NCBI RefSeq assembly: GCF_043195095.1
Contig: NZ_JBAFWN010000005.1
Source of the DNA: NCEH01 sp043195095
GTDB taxonomy: Bacteria; Pseudomonadota; Alphaproteobacteria; Rhizobiales; Xanthobacteraceae
DNA length: 64,000 nt
Strand: one strand, 5' to 3'
Positions 50,420 through 60,394 of the stretch are shown in pieces (within the stretch, counting starts at the first letter, position 1; every line of letters begins with the position of its first letter). Below the pieces are notes generated by a model. That model was not told the DNA's origin and did no database searches. It was given only the letters and a program-made list of their open reading frames with translations. A program made the position numbers and the translations under genes.

Positions 50420-52162
50420 TCATGCCGCCGCCGGAGTCAATTGCGATGCCGCCAGTGTGCGCGGCGATTGCGCGCCCTCCAGCGCCAGAGCCGTGTCATG
50501 CAGCGCCACCAGGGTCGAGCGATGGCCGATGGAGAGCAGCACCACCTTTGGCAGGCGCTGCGCGATCAAGGCATAGAGCCGCGCTTCCAGGGGCTCGTCC
50601 AAGGCCGCGGTGGCCTCGTCCAGCAGCAGCACGTCGGGACGCACCAGCAGGACGCGGGCGATCGAGAGGCGCTGCTGTTCGCCGAGCGAGAGCACATGCG
50701 GCCAGGCCGCCGCCTCGTCGAGCCGCATCGCGAGCGCGGGAAGCCCCACGGCCGTCAGCACCTCCTCGAGCAGAGCGCGCTCATAAGTGTCGGGCTCGGC
50801 GGGATAGGAGAGGGCGGCATCCAGGCGGCCGGCGGGAATATAGGGCCGCTGCGGCAGAATCATCAGCCGCGCCTGTGCGGGCAGGGCGATTTCCCCTTCG
50901 CCGAACGGCCAGATCCCGGCGATCGCGCGCAGCAAGGTGGTCTTGCCGGCACCTGACGGCCCGGTCACCAGCACCCGCTCGCCCGGATGGGCGGAGATGC
51001 CTTGCGCGTGCAGCAAGGCGCTGCCGTTGGGCAGGCGCACGTCCAGATTGGCGAGCCGCACCTCGCTCCCCCCGCTCTCAACATGGCGGAAAGCCGGAGC
51101 ATCGGCATCGCGCTTCACCGCCGCCATGGAGGCTTCAAAGCCCGTGAGCCGGTTCACCACCGCGGTCCATTCGGCGAGGGTGGAATAAGAGGAGATGAAG
51201 AAGGAAAACGAACTCTGTACCGACGAGAAGGCGGAGGCCGTCTGCATCATCGGCCCGAGCAGGATGGCGCCGGAAAAATAAGCCGGTGACACCACCACAT
51301 AGGGAAAGATGGTGGAGATCTGGTTGTAGCCGGCGGAGAACCAGGTCAGGCGCTTTTGCGCGCTCATAAGGGCGAAGAAATTCTCGCGGATACGGGAAAA
51401 ACGGCCGGTCAGGCGCCGCTCTTCCGCCGGCTCGCCGCGCAGAAGCGCGATCTGCTCGGCATTCTCGCGCACCCGCACCAGGTCCACGCGGAAGTCGGCT
51501 TCGTAGCGCTGCTGGTCGAAATTGAGTCGCACCAGCGGCTTGCCGATGAGATGCGCGAGCCAGGTGCCGACGCCGGCATAAATCAACGCGGCCCAGAACA
51601 AATAGCCGGGAATGAAGAGGTCGGTGCCGAAAAGCTTGAGGTCATAGGAACCGGACAGGCCCCACAGGATGACGCTGAACGAGGCCAGCGACACGATGGT
51701 GCCCAGCAGCCCGATGCCGACGCCGATGGTCTGGCTGACGAACATGTTCACGTCTTCGGCGATGCGCTGGTCGGGATTATCCGCCGAATCGCCGGATAGC
51801 CGCAGCCGGTAATGGGTTTCGTCCGCCAGCCAATGGTCGAGATAGCGCTTGGTCAGCCAGCGCCGCCAGCGAATCTGGAGCCATTGCTTGAGATAGATCT
51901 GATACACGGCGACGATGATCGCGCCGGCCGCAATGGCGCAGAACACCAGCAATTGCTTCTGAAACGCCGGAAAATTCTTTTCCTGGATCGCGTTGTAGAA
52001 GGCGCTGTTCCATTCGTTCAGCAGCACCGTGGCATAGACCCAGCCGAGTTCCAGGGCGATCACCGCCGCCAGCAGGCCGAGGGCGCTCCAGCGCTCCTCG
52101 CTGCGGAAATAGGGCAGGGCAAGACGGCGAATATCGCCGAGCAGACGGAAAAGGGAGCGCAT
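50420..52162 (-). CDS. YddA/SbmA-like ABC transporter (fused permease and ATPase)
   Basis: A 580-residue half-transporter. The N-terminal region has about six membrane helices of the SbmA/BacA type (VYQIYLKQWLQIRWRRWL, LTKRYLDHWLADETHYRL). The C-terminal ATPase shows Walker A GPSGAGKTT, signature LSLGEQQRLS and Walker B VLLLDEATAALDE. YddA relatives are fused, unlike SbmA/BacA. Proposed substrates include peptides or lipids; unknown here. CCAGGA before ATG 52162 favours that start over an in-frame start at 52231. Confidence 0.92.
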   Translation of the reverse strand: MRSLFRLLGDIRRLALPYFRSEERWSALGLLAAVIALELGWVYATVLLNEWNSAFYNAIQEKNFPAFQKQLLVFCAIAAGAIIVAVYQIYLKQWLQIRWRRWLTKRYLDHWLADETHYRLRLSGDSADNPDQRIAEDVNMFVSQTIGVGIGLLGTIVSLASFSVILWGLSGSYDLKLFGTDLFIPGYLFWAALIYAGVGTWLAHLIGKPLVRLNFDQQRYEADFRVDLVRVRENAEQIALLRGEPAEERRLTGRFSRIRENFFALMSAQKRLTWFSAGYNQISTIFPYVVVSPAYFSGAILLGPMMQTASAFSSVQSSFSFFISSYSTLAEWTAVVNRLTGFEASMAAVKRDADAPAFRHVESGGSEVRLANLDVRLPNGSALLHAQGISAHPGERVLVTGPSGAGKTTLLRAIAGIWPFGEGEIALPAQARLMILPQRPYIPAGRLDAALSYPAEPDTYERALLEEVLTAVGLPALAMRLDEAAAWPHVLSLGEQQRLSIARVLLVRPDVLLLDEATAALDEPLEARLYALIAQRLPKVVLLSIGHRSTLVALHDTALALEGAQSPRTLAASQLTPAAA

Positions 52163-52300
52163 CGCGGTCCTGGCGTTGGTGACTTTCGCGCACCATACGC
52201 CCAGGGGACGTGAAAAAACGATGGCCGCCATATTACCGCTTGGTCAGGTTTGGAACGGAACGTCATCGCGTTCCAAACCCGTCCGTACCCGCCGGCCCGC

Positions 52301-53926
52301 TCAAACCTCCTTGGCCATCTCCCGCAGCTTGAACTTCTGGATCTTGCCGGTGGAGGTCTTGGGGATCTCGTCGAAAATGATGTGGCGCGGGCATTTGTAG
52401 CTGGCAAGATGGGTCCGGCAATGGGCGATCAGCTCCTCCGCCGTGACGCTCGCGCCCTCCCGCAATTCCACGAAGGCGACCGGGGTTTCGCCCCATTTGT
52501 CATCCGCGCGGGCCACCACGGCGGCGGCGCTGACGGCCGGATGCTTGTAGAGCGCGTCTTCAACTTCAATTGATGAGATGTTCTCGCCACCGGAAATGAT
52601 GATGTCCTTGGAGCGGTCCTTGAGCTGCACATAGCCATCGGGATGCTTCACCCCAAGGTCGCCGGAATGGAACCAGCCGCCGGAGAATGCCTTGTCAGTG
52701 GCGGAAGGGTTTTTCAGATACCCCTTCATCACCACGTTGCCGCGGAACATGACTTCGCCCAGCGTCTCGCCATCGGCCGGCACCGGAACCATGGTATCGG
52801 GGTCCATCACGTCCAGCGCCTCCAGCGCGCCGTAGCGCACACCCTGGCGCGATTTCTTCGCCGCCCGCTCGGGGGCCGGCAGATCGTTCCATTCCTCGTG
52901 CCACTCGTTGACCACGGCCGGGCCGTACACTTCGGTGAGGCCATAGACGTGGGTCACGTTGAAGCCGGCCTCCTGCATGGCCGCGAGCACGGCGGCCGGC
53001 GGCGGGGCGGCGGCGGTGATGAATTCCACCACGTGCGGCAGGGGCCGCTTGTCGCTGTCCGGGGCATTGAGCAGCGTCGACATGACGATGGGCGCGCCGC
53101 ACATATGGGTAACGCCATAGTCCGCGAATGCATCGAAAATCGGCTTCGCCCGCACCTGCCGCAGGCAGACGTGCGTGCCGGCGGCGAGCGAAACTGACCA
53201 GGGAAAGCACCAGCCGTTGCAGTGGAACATGGGCAGCGTCCACAAATAGACCGGATGCCGCCCCATGGCGCAGGTCACCACATTGCCCACCGCCAGCAGA
53301 TGCGCGCCGCGATGGTGATAGACCACGCCCTTCGGGTCGCCCGTGGTGCCCGAGGTATAGTTCAGCGCGATGGCATTCCATTCATCGCTGGGCATGGCCC
53401 AATTGTATTCGGGATCGCCGGTGGCAAGGAAATCCTCATATTCCATCTCGCCGATGCGGGCGCCGGCGCCGGTGAATTCGGGATCGTCATAGTCGATGAC
53501 GATCGGCTTGTTGGTGGAGAGCGCCAGCGCCGCCTTGATGACGGGCGAGAATTCGCGGTCGGTGATCAGCACCTTCGCTTCGCCATGCTCCAGCGTGAAG
53601 GCGAGGATCGCCGCGTCGAGCCGGGTATTGAGCGAATTGAGCACAGCGCCGCACATGGGCACGCCATAATGGGCTTCCAGCATGGCGGGCACGTTGGGAA
53701 GCATCACAGCGACCGTATCATTGGGGCCGACCCCGCGCTTCTCCAGCGCCGAGGCGAGCCGCCGTGCGCGGGCATAGAAATCGCGATAATTGCGCCGCAG
53801 GCTGCCATGGATGATCGCCGTGTGTTCGGGGAACACGCGCGCCGCCCGTTCCAGGAAGCCAAGTGGGGTCAGCGGCTGGAAATTGGCTGGCGTCCGGTCG
53901 AGATCGCGATCATAAATGCTCACCAT
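52301..53926 (-). CDS. Acyl-CoA synthetase (AMP-forming)
   Basis: A 541-residue AMP-dependent ligase that activates a carboxylic acid with ATP and CoA. The AMP-binding loop is YTSGTTGDPKGVVYHHRG, further motifs are VYGLTEVYGP and GWFHSGDLGVKHPDG, and the catalytic lysine lies in PKTSTGKIQKF. A medium- or short-chain acid is likely from its similarity to the FadD3/DmdB-like branch, but substrate is not fixed. ATG 53926 follows GGGAAG. It is divergent from prpE across 177 nt, so the two may share regulation. Confidence 0.92.
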   Translation of the reverse strand: MVSIYDRDLDRTPANFQPLTPLGFLERAARVFPEHTAIIHGSLRRNYRDFYARARRLASALEKRGVGPNDTVAVMLPNVPAMLEAHYGVPMCGAVLNSLNTRLDAAILAFTLEHGEAKVLITDREFSPVIKAALALSTNKPIVIDYDDPEFTGAGARIGEMEYEDFLATGDPEYNWAMPSDEWNAIALNYTSGTTGDPKGVVYHHRGAHLLAVGNVVTCAMGRHPVYLWTLPMFHCNGWCFPWSVSLAAGTHVCLRQVRAKPIFDAFADYGVTHMCGAPIVMSTLLNAPDSDKRPLPHVVEFITAAAPPPAAVLAAMQEAGFNVTHVYGLTEVYGPAVVNEWHEEWNDLPAPERAAKKSRQGVRYGALEALDVMDPDTMVPVPADGETLGEVMFRGNVVMKGYLKNPSATDKAFSGGWFHSGDLGVKHPDGYVQLKDRSKDIIISGGENISSIEVEDALYKHPAVSAAAVVARADDKWGETPVAFVELREGASVTAEELIAHCRTHLASYKCPRHIIFDEIPKTSTGKIQKFKLREMAKEV

Positions 53927-54103
53927 GGCGCTTCCCCATTTTTTGGGCCGTAACGGCGGGCCGAACCTAGCTGAGCCGTTCGGGCCGGCGCAATCACCCC
54001 GTGTGGTCGACAAAGGTCTTACGCAGTAGAGCGGACTTGCGTTGTGAAATCCCCCGCGCATCATGCGCGGCAATCAGAACACGTCTATCGGGAGGAACGT
54101 GCC

Positions 54104-56023
54104 ATGCTCGACCTGGGCTCAAGCCGCTATGGCGAGGTTTATGCCCGCTGGCAGCACGATCCACAGGCCTTCTGGGCGGAAGCGGCGCGCGACATTGCCT
54201 GGATCGCCCCCCCGCGCACCGTGTTCGATCCCGACCTTGGCCCCTATGGGCGCTGGTTCGTGGGCGGGGTGTGCAACACCTGCTTCAATGCGGTGGATCG
54301 CCATGTGGATGCCGGCCGCGGCCCCCAGGTGGCCCTGATCCACGATAGTCCGGTCACCGGCATCAAGCGCGAAATCACCTATTCCGCCTTGCTGGCGGAA
54401 GTGCGCACCCTCGGTGCGGTGCTGCGCGACATGGGCGTCGGCAAGGGCGACCGGGTTGTCATCTACATGCCCATGGTGCCCGAGGCGGTGATCGCCATGC
54501 TGGCGTGCGCGCGCATCGGCGCCGTTCATTCGGTGGTGTTCGGCGGCTTCGCGGCCAAGGAGCTGGCGGTACGCATCGACGATGCGGCCCCCAAAGTGAT
54601 CCTTGCCGCCTCGTGCGGCATCGAGCCCAATCGCGTGGTGCCCTACAAGCCGCTTCTGGATGCGGCCATCGCAATGGCGAACGTGAAGCCCTCGGGCTGC
54701 CTGATCCTGCAGCGGCCGCAGCTCGCGGCGGACATGGTGGAAGGCCGCGATCTCGACTGGGCCGAGCAGCGGGCAGCGACCGCAGCCGCCGGGCGGGGCG
54801 TGGATTGCACCCCCATGGGCGCCACCGATCCGCTGTATATCCTCTACACCTCGGGCACCACCGGCGTTCCCAAGGGCGTGGTGCGCGACACCGGCGGCCA
54901 TATGGTGGCGCTGCGCTGGACCATGGATAATCTCTATGGCCTCAAGCCCGGCGATGTGTTCTGGACCGCCTCCGACATCGGCTGGGTGGTCGGCCATTCC
55001 TACATCGTCTATGGCCCGCTGCTGATGGGCTGCACTTCCGTGATCTACGAGGGCAAGCCCGTGGGCACGCCGGACCCCGGCGCCTTCTGGCGCGTGGTGG
55101 CGGAGCACAAGGTCGCTGCGCTGTTCACCGCGCCTACCGCACTGCGCGCCATTAAGAAGGAAGATCCGGACGCGACATTCCTGGAGCGCTACGACACCTC
55201 CACGCTGCGCACCCTGTTCCTCGCCGGCGAGCGGGCCGATCCCGATACGGTGGCCTGGGCCGGGGACAAGCTGAAGGTGCCGGTGGTCGACCATTGGTGG
55301 CAGACCGAGACCGGATGGGGCATCGCCGGCAATCCGGTCGGTCTTGGCCTTCTGCCCATCAAGCCCGGCTCGCCCACGGTGCCGCTGCCCGGCTACGACA
55401 TTCATATCGTGGACGAAGCGGCAAAGCCGGTGCCGAACGGCACCATGGGCTCGATCGTCCTCAAGCTGCCGCTGCCTCCGGGCTGCCTGCCCACCTTGTG
55501 GCAGCAGGACGAGCGGTTCCGCGAAAGCTATCTGGCGGAGTTTCCGGGCTATTACAAAACCTCGGATGCCGGCTACCTCGACGACGACGGCTATGTGTTC
55601 GTGATGGGCCGCACCGACGACATCATCAATGTCGCCGGCCACCGCCTCTCCACCGGCGGGATGGAGGAGGTGCTTTCCTCCCATCCCGATGTGGCGGAAT
55701 GTGCTGTGATCGGCGTCAAGGATGCCCTGAAGGGCGAGATCCCGTGCGGCTTCGTAGTGCTGAAGGCCGGCGAGCGGCGGGCGCCGGAGATCATCGAGAA
55801 GGAATTGGTCGGGCTGGTGCGCGATCGCATCGGCCCCGTGGCCGCCTTCAAGCTGGCGGTGACCGTGGCGCGGCTGCCCAAGACACGGTCCGGCAAGATC
55901 CTGCGCGGGACCATGAAGAAGATCGCCGACGCTGACGTATGGACCGCACCCGCCACCATCGACGATCCGGTGGTGCTGGAGGAGATCGGCGCCGTGCTGA
56001 AACAGCGCGGCTACGGGGTGTAA
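54104..56023 (+). CDS. prpE: Propionyl-CoA synthetase
   Basis: Activates propionate to propionyl-CoA. The 639-residue protein is of the PrpE/acetyl-CoA synthetase type: YTSGTTGVPKGVVRDTGGH, WQTETGWGIAG, the hinge FVMGRTDDIINVAGHRLS and the acetylatable catalytic lysine in KTRSGKILRGT. The PrpE opening YGEVYARWQHDPQAFWAE separates it from Acs. GGAGGA at 54091-54096 supports ATG 54104. PccAB and the ScfR-type regulator, encoded 50 kb away, would take the product to methylmalonyl-CoA. No methylcitrate-cycle genes are seen. Confidence 0.95.
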   Translation: MLDLGSSRYGEVYARWQHDPQAFWAEAARDIAWIAPPRTVFDPDLGPYGRWFVGGVCNTCFNAVDRHVDAGRGPQVALIHDSPVTGIKREITYSALLAEVRTLGAVLRDMGVGKGDRVVIYMPMVPEAVIAMLACARIGAVHSVVFGGFAAKELAVRIDDAAPKVILAASCGIEPNRVVPYKPLLDAAIAMANVKPSGCLILQRPQLAADMVEGRDLDWAEQRAATAAAGRGVDCTPMGATDPLYILYTSGTTGVPKGVVRDTGGHMVALRWTMDNLYGLKPGDVFWTASDIGWVVGHSYIVYGPLLMGCTSVIYEGKPVGTPDPGAFWRVVAEHKVAALFTAPTALRAIKKEDPDATFLERYDTSTLRTLFLAGERADPDTVAWAGDKLKVPVVDHWWQTETGWGIAGNPVGLGLLPIKPGSPTVPLPGYDIHIVDEAAKPVPNGTMGSIVLKLPLPPGCLPTLWQQDERFRESYLAEFPGYYKTSDAGYLDDDGYVFVMGRTDDIINVAGHRLSTGGMEEVLSSHPDVAECAVIGVKDALKGEIPCGFVVLKAGERRAPEIIEKELVGLVRDRIGPVAAFKLAVTVARLPKTRSGKILRGTMKKIADADVWTAPATIDDPVVLEEIGAVLKQRGYGV

Positions 56024-56123
56024 CGGAGTACCTGCAGAGCGTTCCGGCGCGGCCTCGCCGCCGCGCCTTTCGTTCATATGTGCTGGTCATTCCGTGCGCT
56101 GGCGTGTTGCCTTGCTCAGGTAG

Positions 56124-56513
56124 TCAGCGGCGCCCACCGTTGTCGATCGAGGGATCAATGCAGGTGTAGCCGACGAAACACTGCTTCACGTCTCGCGTCG
56201 GCACAAAGGCGGGCTTGGTCACCTCGGAATAACTGCAGAACGAACGGTCGCGCACATAGCGATCATAGGTGAGGCCGCCGGTTGCGAGCACCGTGCCGCC
56301 CGCCTTGGTGACGAAGCTGAGCGCCTGCGCACAGGTCATGGCCACGCTGGAAGGTCCGCCGGGATAGGCGCTCTGCGCCATCGCGCCGCTGGACTCCATG
56401 GAAACACCAGCCATCCCCAAGCCCACCACGGCCAAGCCGACCGCCAGCACCCTGCGGGCGCCGCGATGGGCCCGCGCATTTGCGTTGCCGGTCAAGCTGC
56501 GGAAGATTGTCAT
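56124..56513 (-). CDS. Exported small Cys-containing protein
   Basis: A 129-residue precursor with an N-terminal signal (RRVLAVGLAVVGLGMAGVSM to AMAQ). The mature ~80 residues contain four cysteines (MTCAQAL, FCSY, QCFVGYTC), probably in two disulfides, in a pattern seen in small Hyphomicrobiales periplasmic proteins of unknown role. AGGA seven nt before ATG 56513 decides the start; a longer frame to 56717 has no support. It is divergent from the MBL gene, with starts 77 nt apart. Confidence 0.75.
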   Translation of the reverse strand: MTIFRSLTGNANARAHRGARRVLAVGLAVVGLGMAGVSMESSGAMAQSAYPGGPSSVAMTCAQALSFVTKAGGTVLATGGLTYDRYVRDRSFCSYSEVTKPAFVPTRDVKQCFVGYTCIDPSIDNGGRR

Positions 56514-56589
56514 GCGACTCGTCCTTGCAATCCCCAACTCCGGCGCGACATTACTCCGCCACGCGCCCGCCAGCCTGCGAAAAATATCC

Positions 56590-57501
56590 ATGAGCGATGA
56601 CATTGCGTTTAACCGGCGCTTCGACGTGCCGCCCGGCCAGGTGGAAGAGGTGGCGCCCAATGTGCGTCGCATCGTGGCGCCCAATCCCTCGCCCTTCACT
56701 TTCACCGGCACCTGCACCTACATCGTCGGGCACGGCAATGTGGCGATCCTCGACCCCGGTCCTGACGATGCCGCCCATATCGCGGCCGTGCTGGACGCGG
56801 TGCGCGGCGAAAACGTGAGCCATATCGTCATCACGCACACCCACCGCGACCATTCCCCCGCCACTCCCGCGGTGCAGGCGGCGACCGGAGCGCGTACCGT
56901 TGGGGAGGGGCCGCACCGCCCCGCGCGTCCGCTGTTCATCGGCGAGATCAATCCCATGGATGCGAGCGCGGATACCGATTTCGTTCCCGAAATCGTGCTC
57001 GCCGACGGGGACGTGCTCACCGGCAGCGGCTGGACGTTGGAAGCCATCACGACACCCGGCCATTGCGCCAACCATCTCGCCTTCGCCTTGCATGAGGACG
57101 AATTGCTGTTTTCCGGCGATCACGTGATGGGCTGGGCGACCTCCATCGTCGCGCCGCCCGATGGCTCCATGGGCGATTATGTGCACTCGCTGGAAAAGCT
57201 CGCCTTGCGCAGCGAGCGGCTCTATCTGCCGGGCCACGGCCCGGCGGTGAACGATGCGCCTGCCTTCGTGCGCGATTATCTCAACCATCGCCATGCCCGC
57301 GAGGCGGCGATTCTGCGCGGGTTGGAGCGCACCTCCACCATTCCAGAGCTGGTGCGCGGCATCTATATTGGGCTCGATCCCCGTCTGTTCGGTGCCGCCT
57401 CGCTCACCGTGCTCGCCCATCTGGAGCATCTGGTAGAGAAGCGACAGGTCGAGACCGAGGGCGCGCCCTCCATCACCGGGGATTATCGGATCGCGCGCTG
57501 A
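56590..57501 (+). CDS. Metallo-beta-lactamase-fold hydrolase
   Basis: A 303-residue MBL-fold protein. The metal-binding motif is ITHTHRDHSPA (HxHxDH), with further ligands in TTPGHCANHLAF, FSGDHVMGW and LYLPGHGPAV. A C-terminal winged-helix-like region (about 250-290), as in the LACTB2-type branch, follows. LACTB2 relatives are endoribonucleases or thioester hydrolases; activity here is unknown. Its last 19 nt overlap the convergent gene that follows. Confidence 0.92.
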   Translation: MSDDIAFNRRFDVPPGQVEEVAPNVRRIVAPNPSPFTFTGTCTYIVGHGNVAILDPGPDDAAHIAAVLDAVRGENVSHIVITHTHRDHSPATPAVQAATGARTVGEGPHRPARPLFIGEINPMDASADTDFVPEIVLADGDVLTGSGWTLEAITTPGHCANHLAFALHEDELLFSGDHVMGWATSIVAPPDGSMGDYVHSLEKLALRSERLYLPGHGPAVNDAPAFVRDYLNHRHAREAAILRGLERTSTIPELVRGIYIGLDPRLFGAASLTVLAHLEHLVEKRQVETEGAPSITGDYRIAR

Positions 57502-57848
57502 GAGGTGGCCGGCGTTTCGGCATCGGCATGGCGGTGCGCCATGCCTTCCGGGCTCGATGCGGACGGGCGCACATGCAGATTGTAGCTGCCGGTGCGCTCG
57601 GGAGGAGCAGCTGCCTGTGGATCGAGGACACCGCTCGCCGCCTCGTCATATCCCCGGCGGCTGGAGAAGAAGAGCAACGCCATCAGTCCGCAGCCGAGGA
57701 TCAAGGTGAAGACCACGCCGAGCACCATGGGAATATAATCGGTCGCCTCCATGGGCGCGTCCGCGCCGGCCTCCCAGCCCACCACCATCCACCACAGGGC
57801 GAGCCCGAGTATCCCGAACACGGGCAACATGAGCAGCATGCGCTTCAT
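57483..57848 (-). CDS. Small membrane protein with two hydrophobic segments
   Basis: A 121-residue protein: helices MLLMLPVFGILGLALWWMV and YIPMVLGVVFTLILGCGLMA, then a ~50-residue polar tail. I chose ATG 57848 because AGGAG lies 8 nt upstream; ATG 57854 is too close to it. No family is recognised. The gene overlaps the convergent MBL gene by 19 nt and is divergent from the SRAP gene. Confidence 0.65.
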   Translation of the reverse strand: MKRMLLMLPVFGILGLALWWMVVGWEAGADAPMEATDYIPMVLGVVFTLILGCGLMALLFFSSRRGYDEAASGVLDPQAAAPPERTGSYNLHVRPSASSPEGMAHRHADAETPATSQRAIR

Positions 57849-57928
57849 GGGCATTTCTCCTGTGGGCTGGTCCGCGAAGGCCGCGTGCCGGCCTTCTCCC
57901 GCGCGGCGCGGTGCGGCACGGTGCATCC

Positions 57929-58606
57929 ATGTGCGGACGCTTCATCCAAAGCTACGGGCCAGTCTATTACATGGAGCGCTTTGGCCTTGAGTCAAAGGAC
58001 ATCCCCCTGCCCAATGCTCCGGCACGCTTCAACGCCGCGCCGACGCAGGATCTGCTGGTCATCCGGCGCAATCCCGAAACAGCGCGCGCGGAGATCGGCC
58101 TGCTGCGCTGGGGGCTGGTGCCCTCCTTTGCCAAGGACATGAAAGGCGCGAGCGCGCTCATCAATGCCCGCAGCGAGACCGTGGCGGAGAAGCAGAGCTT
58201 TCGCGCCGCGTGGAGAAAGCCGCGCCGCTGCGTCATCCCCATCGACGGCTTCTATGAATGGCAGCGCACGGCCGCCGGCCGACAGCCCTTTCTCATCACC
58301 CTGCGCAGCCGCGAGCCCATGGCGCTCGCCGGACTCTGGGAAGGGTGGAAGGATCCGGCCTCGGGCGAATGGGTGCGCACCTTCACCATCCTCACCTGCG
58401 CCGCGAATGGGCTGCTGGCGCCGCTGCACGACCGCATGCCGGTGATCCTCGAGCCGGGAGAGATCACCCGCTGGCTGCAGGATCCTGCCCCGTTCGATCT
58501 TCTGAAGCCGTATCCCGCCGAAGCGATGCAGATGTGGGCGGTGTCCAGCCGTGTCAATTCGGTGCGCAACGAGGGGGAGGATCTGGCGCTTCCGGTCGCG
58601 GTCTGA
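57929..58606 (+). CDS. SRAP-domain protein (YedK/HMCES-like)
   Basis: A 225-residue SOS-response-associated peptidase-fold protein that forms a covalent link to abasic sites in single-stranded DNA. The N-terminal MCGRF exposes Cys2, the crosslinking nucleophile after Met removal. Other active-site parts are ARFNAAPTQ (Asn), IDGFYEW (Glu) and LHDRMPVIL (His). ATG 57929 is required to place Cys at position 2. In bacteria the family is often SOS-linked, but I see no obvious LexA box here. Confidence 0.93.
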   Translation: MCGRFIQSYGPVYYMERFGLESKDIPLPNAPARFNAAPTQDLLVIRRNPETARAEIGLLRWGLVPSFAKDMKGASALINARSETVAEKQSFRAAWRKPRRCVIPIDGFYEWQRTAAGRQPFLITLRSREPMALAGLWEGWKDPASGEWVRTFTILTCAANGLLAPLHDRMPVILEPGEITRWLQDPAPFDLLKPYPAEAMQMWAVSSRVNSVRNEGEDLALPVAV

Positions 58607-58648
58607 TCCCGCGTGCGCGCGGATCCTGCGCCGCCCGGGTCGAGCGGC

Positions 58649-59434
58649 CTATTGGCGTTTCTTGCGGCGCTCAGCGGAAATATCGGCCAGCAGGCTGGAG
58701 ATGCGCCAGGAATTCTCGCCCAGGTCATGCACGCCGAAACGGGACATGGAGCGGATGTCGATGCGGGCGCCCCGCGCCGTCGGCCGCACGCGGATCACCA
58801 CGTCGTTGCGCAGGCCGAGCAGAGGGGTCATGGCCACCGCCTCGATCTGGCCATCGCGCAGGCCGCCGCGCGGCGGCACGGCGTCCAGCACCCGCCAGCG
58901 CCGCTTCTGCACCAAGGCGAGCATGGTGTTGAAGGCTTCCTCCGGCGTTGCGTCGAGATCGATGGGCTTGATGCCCGGATAGGCGGAACGCTGCATCGCC
59001 GCCGCATCCTCGCCCGGATACACCGCCGGATTGGCCGCGCGCGGCCGCGCGAAGCCCATGGCGCGGAAATAGGGCGGATCTTCCATGTCGGTGGACAGAT
59101 CGGTGAGCGGCGGCAGCATCACGCCGCGGGCCAGCACGGCGGCCGGCACCGCCAGCACGAACAGCGCGATCGCCAGTGCACCGATGGCCTTGCCGAGGCC
59201 GCGCCAGCCGCTCTCCCAGATGGAGATGCAGGCGGCAACCGCCACCAGCGCACCCACCCCCGCAAGTGCGAGGCCGGCGCCCACGGTGGCCATGGCGGGT
59301 TCGAAATCGAGCAGGTTGGCGCGATAGAGCCCGGAGGCCAGCGCGACGACCGGAATCGCGAACAGCGCGAGCCGAAGGCTCCAGGATGCGAGGGCGGAAG
59401 ATCGCTCCTCCACATAGAGCTGGCGCTTGATCAT
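58649..59434 (-). CDS. DUF1499 membrane protein
   Basis: A 261-residue protein with three to four N-terminal membrane segments (ALFAIPVVALASGLYRANLL, LALAGVGALVAVAAC, LAIALFVLAVPAAVLARGV), followed by a soluble DUF1499 domain from ~120 (DLSTDMEDPPYFRAM; PEEAFNTMLALV; IRSMSRFGVHDLGEN). No function is known for this domain. It is on the opposite strand to the SRAP gene and upstream of the HAD gene. Confidence 0.85.
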   Translation of the reverse strand: MIKRQLYVEERSSALASWSLRLALFAIPVVALASGLYRANLLDFEPAMATVGAGLALAGVGALVAVAACISIWESGWRGLGKAIGALAIALFVLAVPAAVLARGVMLPPLTDLSTDMEDPPYFRAMGFARPRAANPAVYPGEDAAAMQRSAYPGIKPIDLDATPEEAFNTMLALVQKRRWRVLDAVPPRGGLRDGQIEAVAMTPLLGLRNDVVIRVRPTARGARIDIRSMSRFGVHDLGENSWRISSLLADISAERRKKRQ

Positions 59435-59525
59435 GGCTGTCGCGTCGGTGTTCCGCGAGGTGCCGTGCGGCGCCCCTTCAAGTCGATCTATGCCCGCTTT
59501 TCACGTGCGTTTCCAGCGGTGGCTG

Positions 59526-60230
59526 TCATTCGGCGAGAAGGTGCGCCGGCAAATCGGCGATGGAATCCACCACCAGATCGGCCTCGCCATAGAGATGCTC
59601 CACCGGCGCCGGCCCGGTGCGAACCAGAATGAAGCGGGCCCCGGCACTGCGCGCGGCGGTCAGATCGTGCGCGCTGTCCCCCACCACGGCCATGGCATGG
59701 GGATCCAGCGCGAGGCTTTTCGCCAAGGCACTCACCATGCCGGGACCGGGCTTGGAGCCGAAACCGGAATCATAGCCGTGAACCGCCTCCAGATAGGGCA
59801 TGAGGCCGAGCGCTTCAGCCTGGGTACGGGCGTTGGATTCCGCGTCATTGGTGACGATGGCGAGCTTCAGCCCGCCCTGGTGCAGGCGCTGAAGCACATG
59901 GTCCGGCGCTCCGATCGCGGTGAGATGGATGAGGCCGGCCTCACGGAACAGGCGATCAATAAGATGCAGGAATTCGTCATCCGCCGGCCGCGCCAGGGTC
60001 TGTGCCCAGAGCGGCCCATAATGGGCCGAGGAGCCGGCGACCAATGGCGAGGAGGGCAGGAAGCGTTCCTCGTCCGGAAGATATTCGCTGACCGCCTCCA
60101 AGCGTGCCAGGGCGGTGGCATTGCCAGCCGCAAGGGTGCGCATCACGAAGCCGGCCGACGGACCCCAGGTCCGGTCGAAATCCACCAATGTGCCGTCCTT
60201 ATCGAATAAAACCGCCTTCAGGTCTCGCAT
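59526..60230 (-). CDS. HAD-superfamily phosphatase (phosphoglycolate phosphatase-like)
   Basis: A 234-residue HAD hydrolase. The catalytic Asp pair is VLFDKDGTLVDFDRTW (DxD), motif II is AIVTNDAE, the lysine region is GYDSGFGSKPGPGM, and motif IV is VVGDSAHDLTAA. A helical cap separates motifs I and II, as in Gph. Phosphoglycolate or a related phosphate is likely; not proven. GGAGGG precedes ATG 60230. It is divergent from the extensin-like gene. Confidence 0.9.
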   Translation of the reverse strand: MRDLKAVLFDKDGTLVDFDRTWGPSAGFVMRTLAAGNATALARLEAVSEYLPDEERFLPSSPLVAGSSAHYGPLWAQTLARPADDEFLHLIDRLFREAGLIHLTAIGAPDHVLQRLHQGGLKLAIVTNDAESNARTQAEALGLMPYLEAVHGYDSGFGSKPGPGMVSALAKSLALDPHAMAVVGDSAHDLTAARSAGARFILVRTGPAPVEHLYGEADLVVDSIADLPAHLLAE

Positions 60231-60394
60231 GGACCCTCCGCACAAGGAGAAAAGATGGAAAGCGCGCGATGCGGCGCGAACAGTTTGTTGTGTTGTGGAA
60301 GCCGCAGCGCAGAAACACAAGGCGCACAGCCAGCTTCACCTTGGCTGCGCACGGATCGTGTGGATAGGCGTTCACTTCATGCGGCCATCTGCCT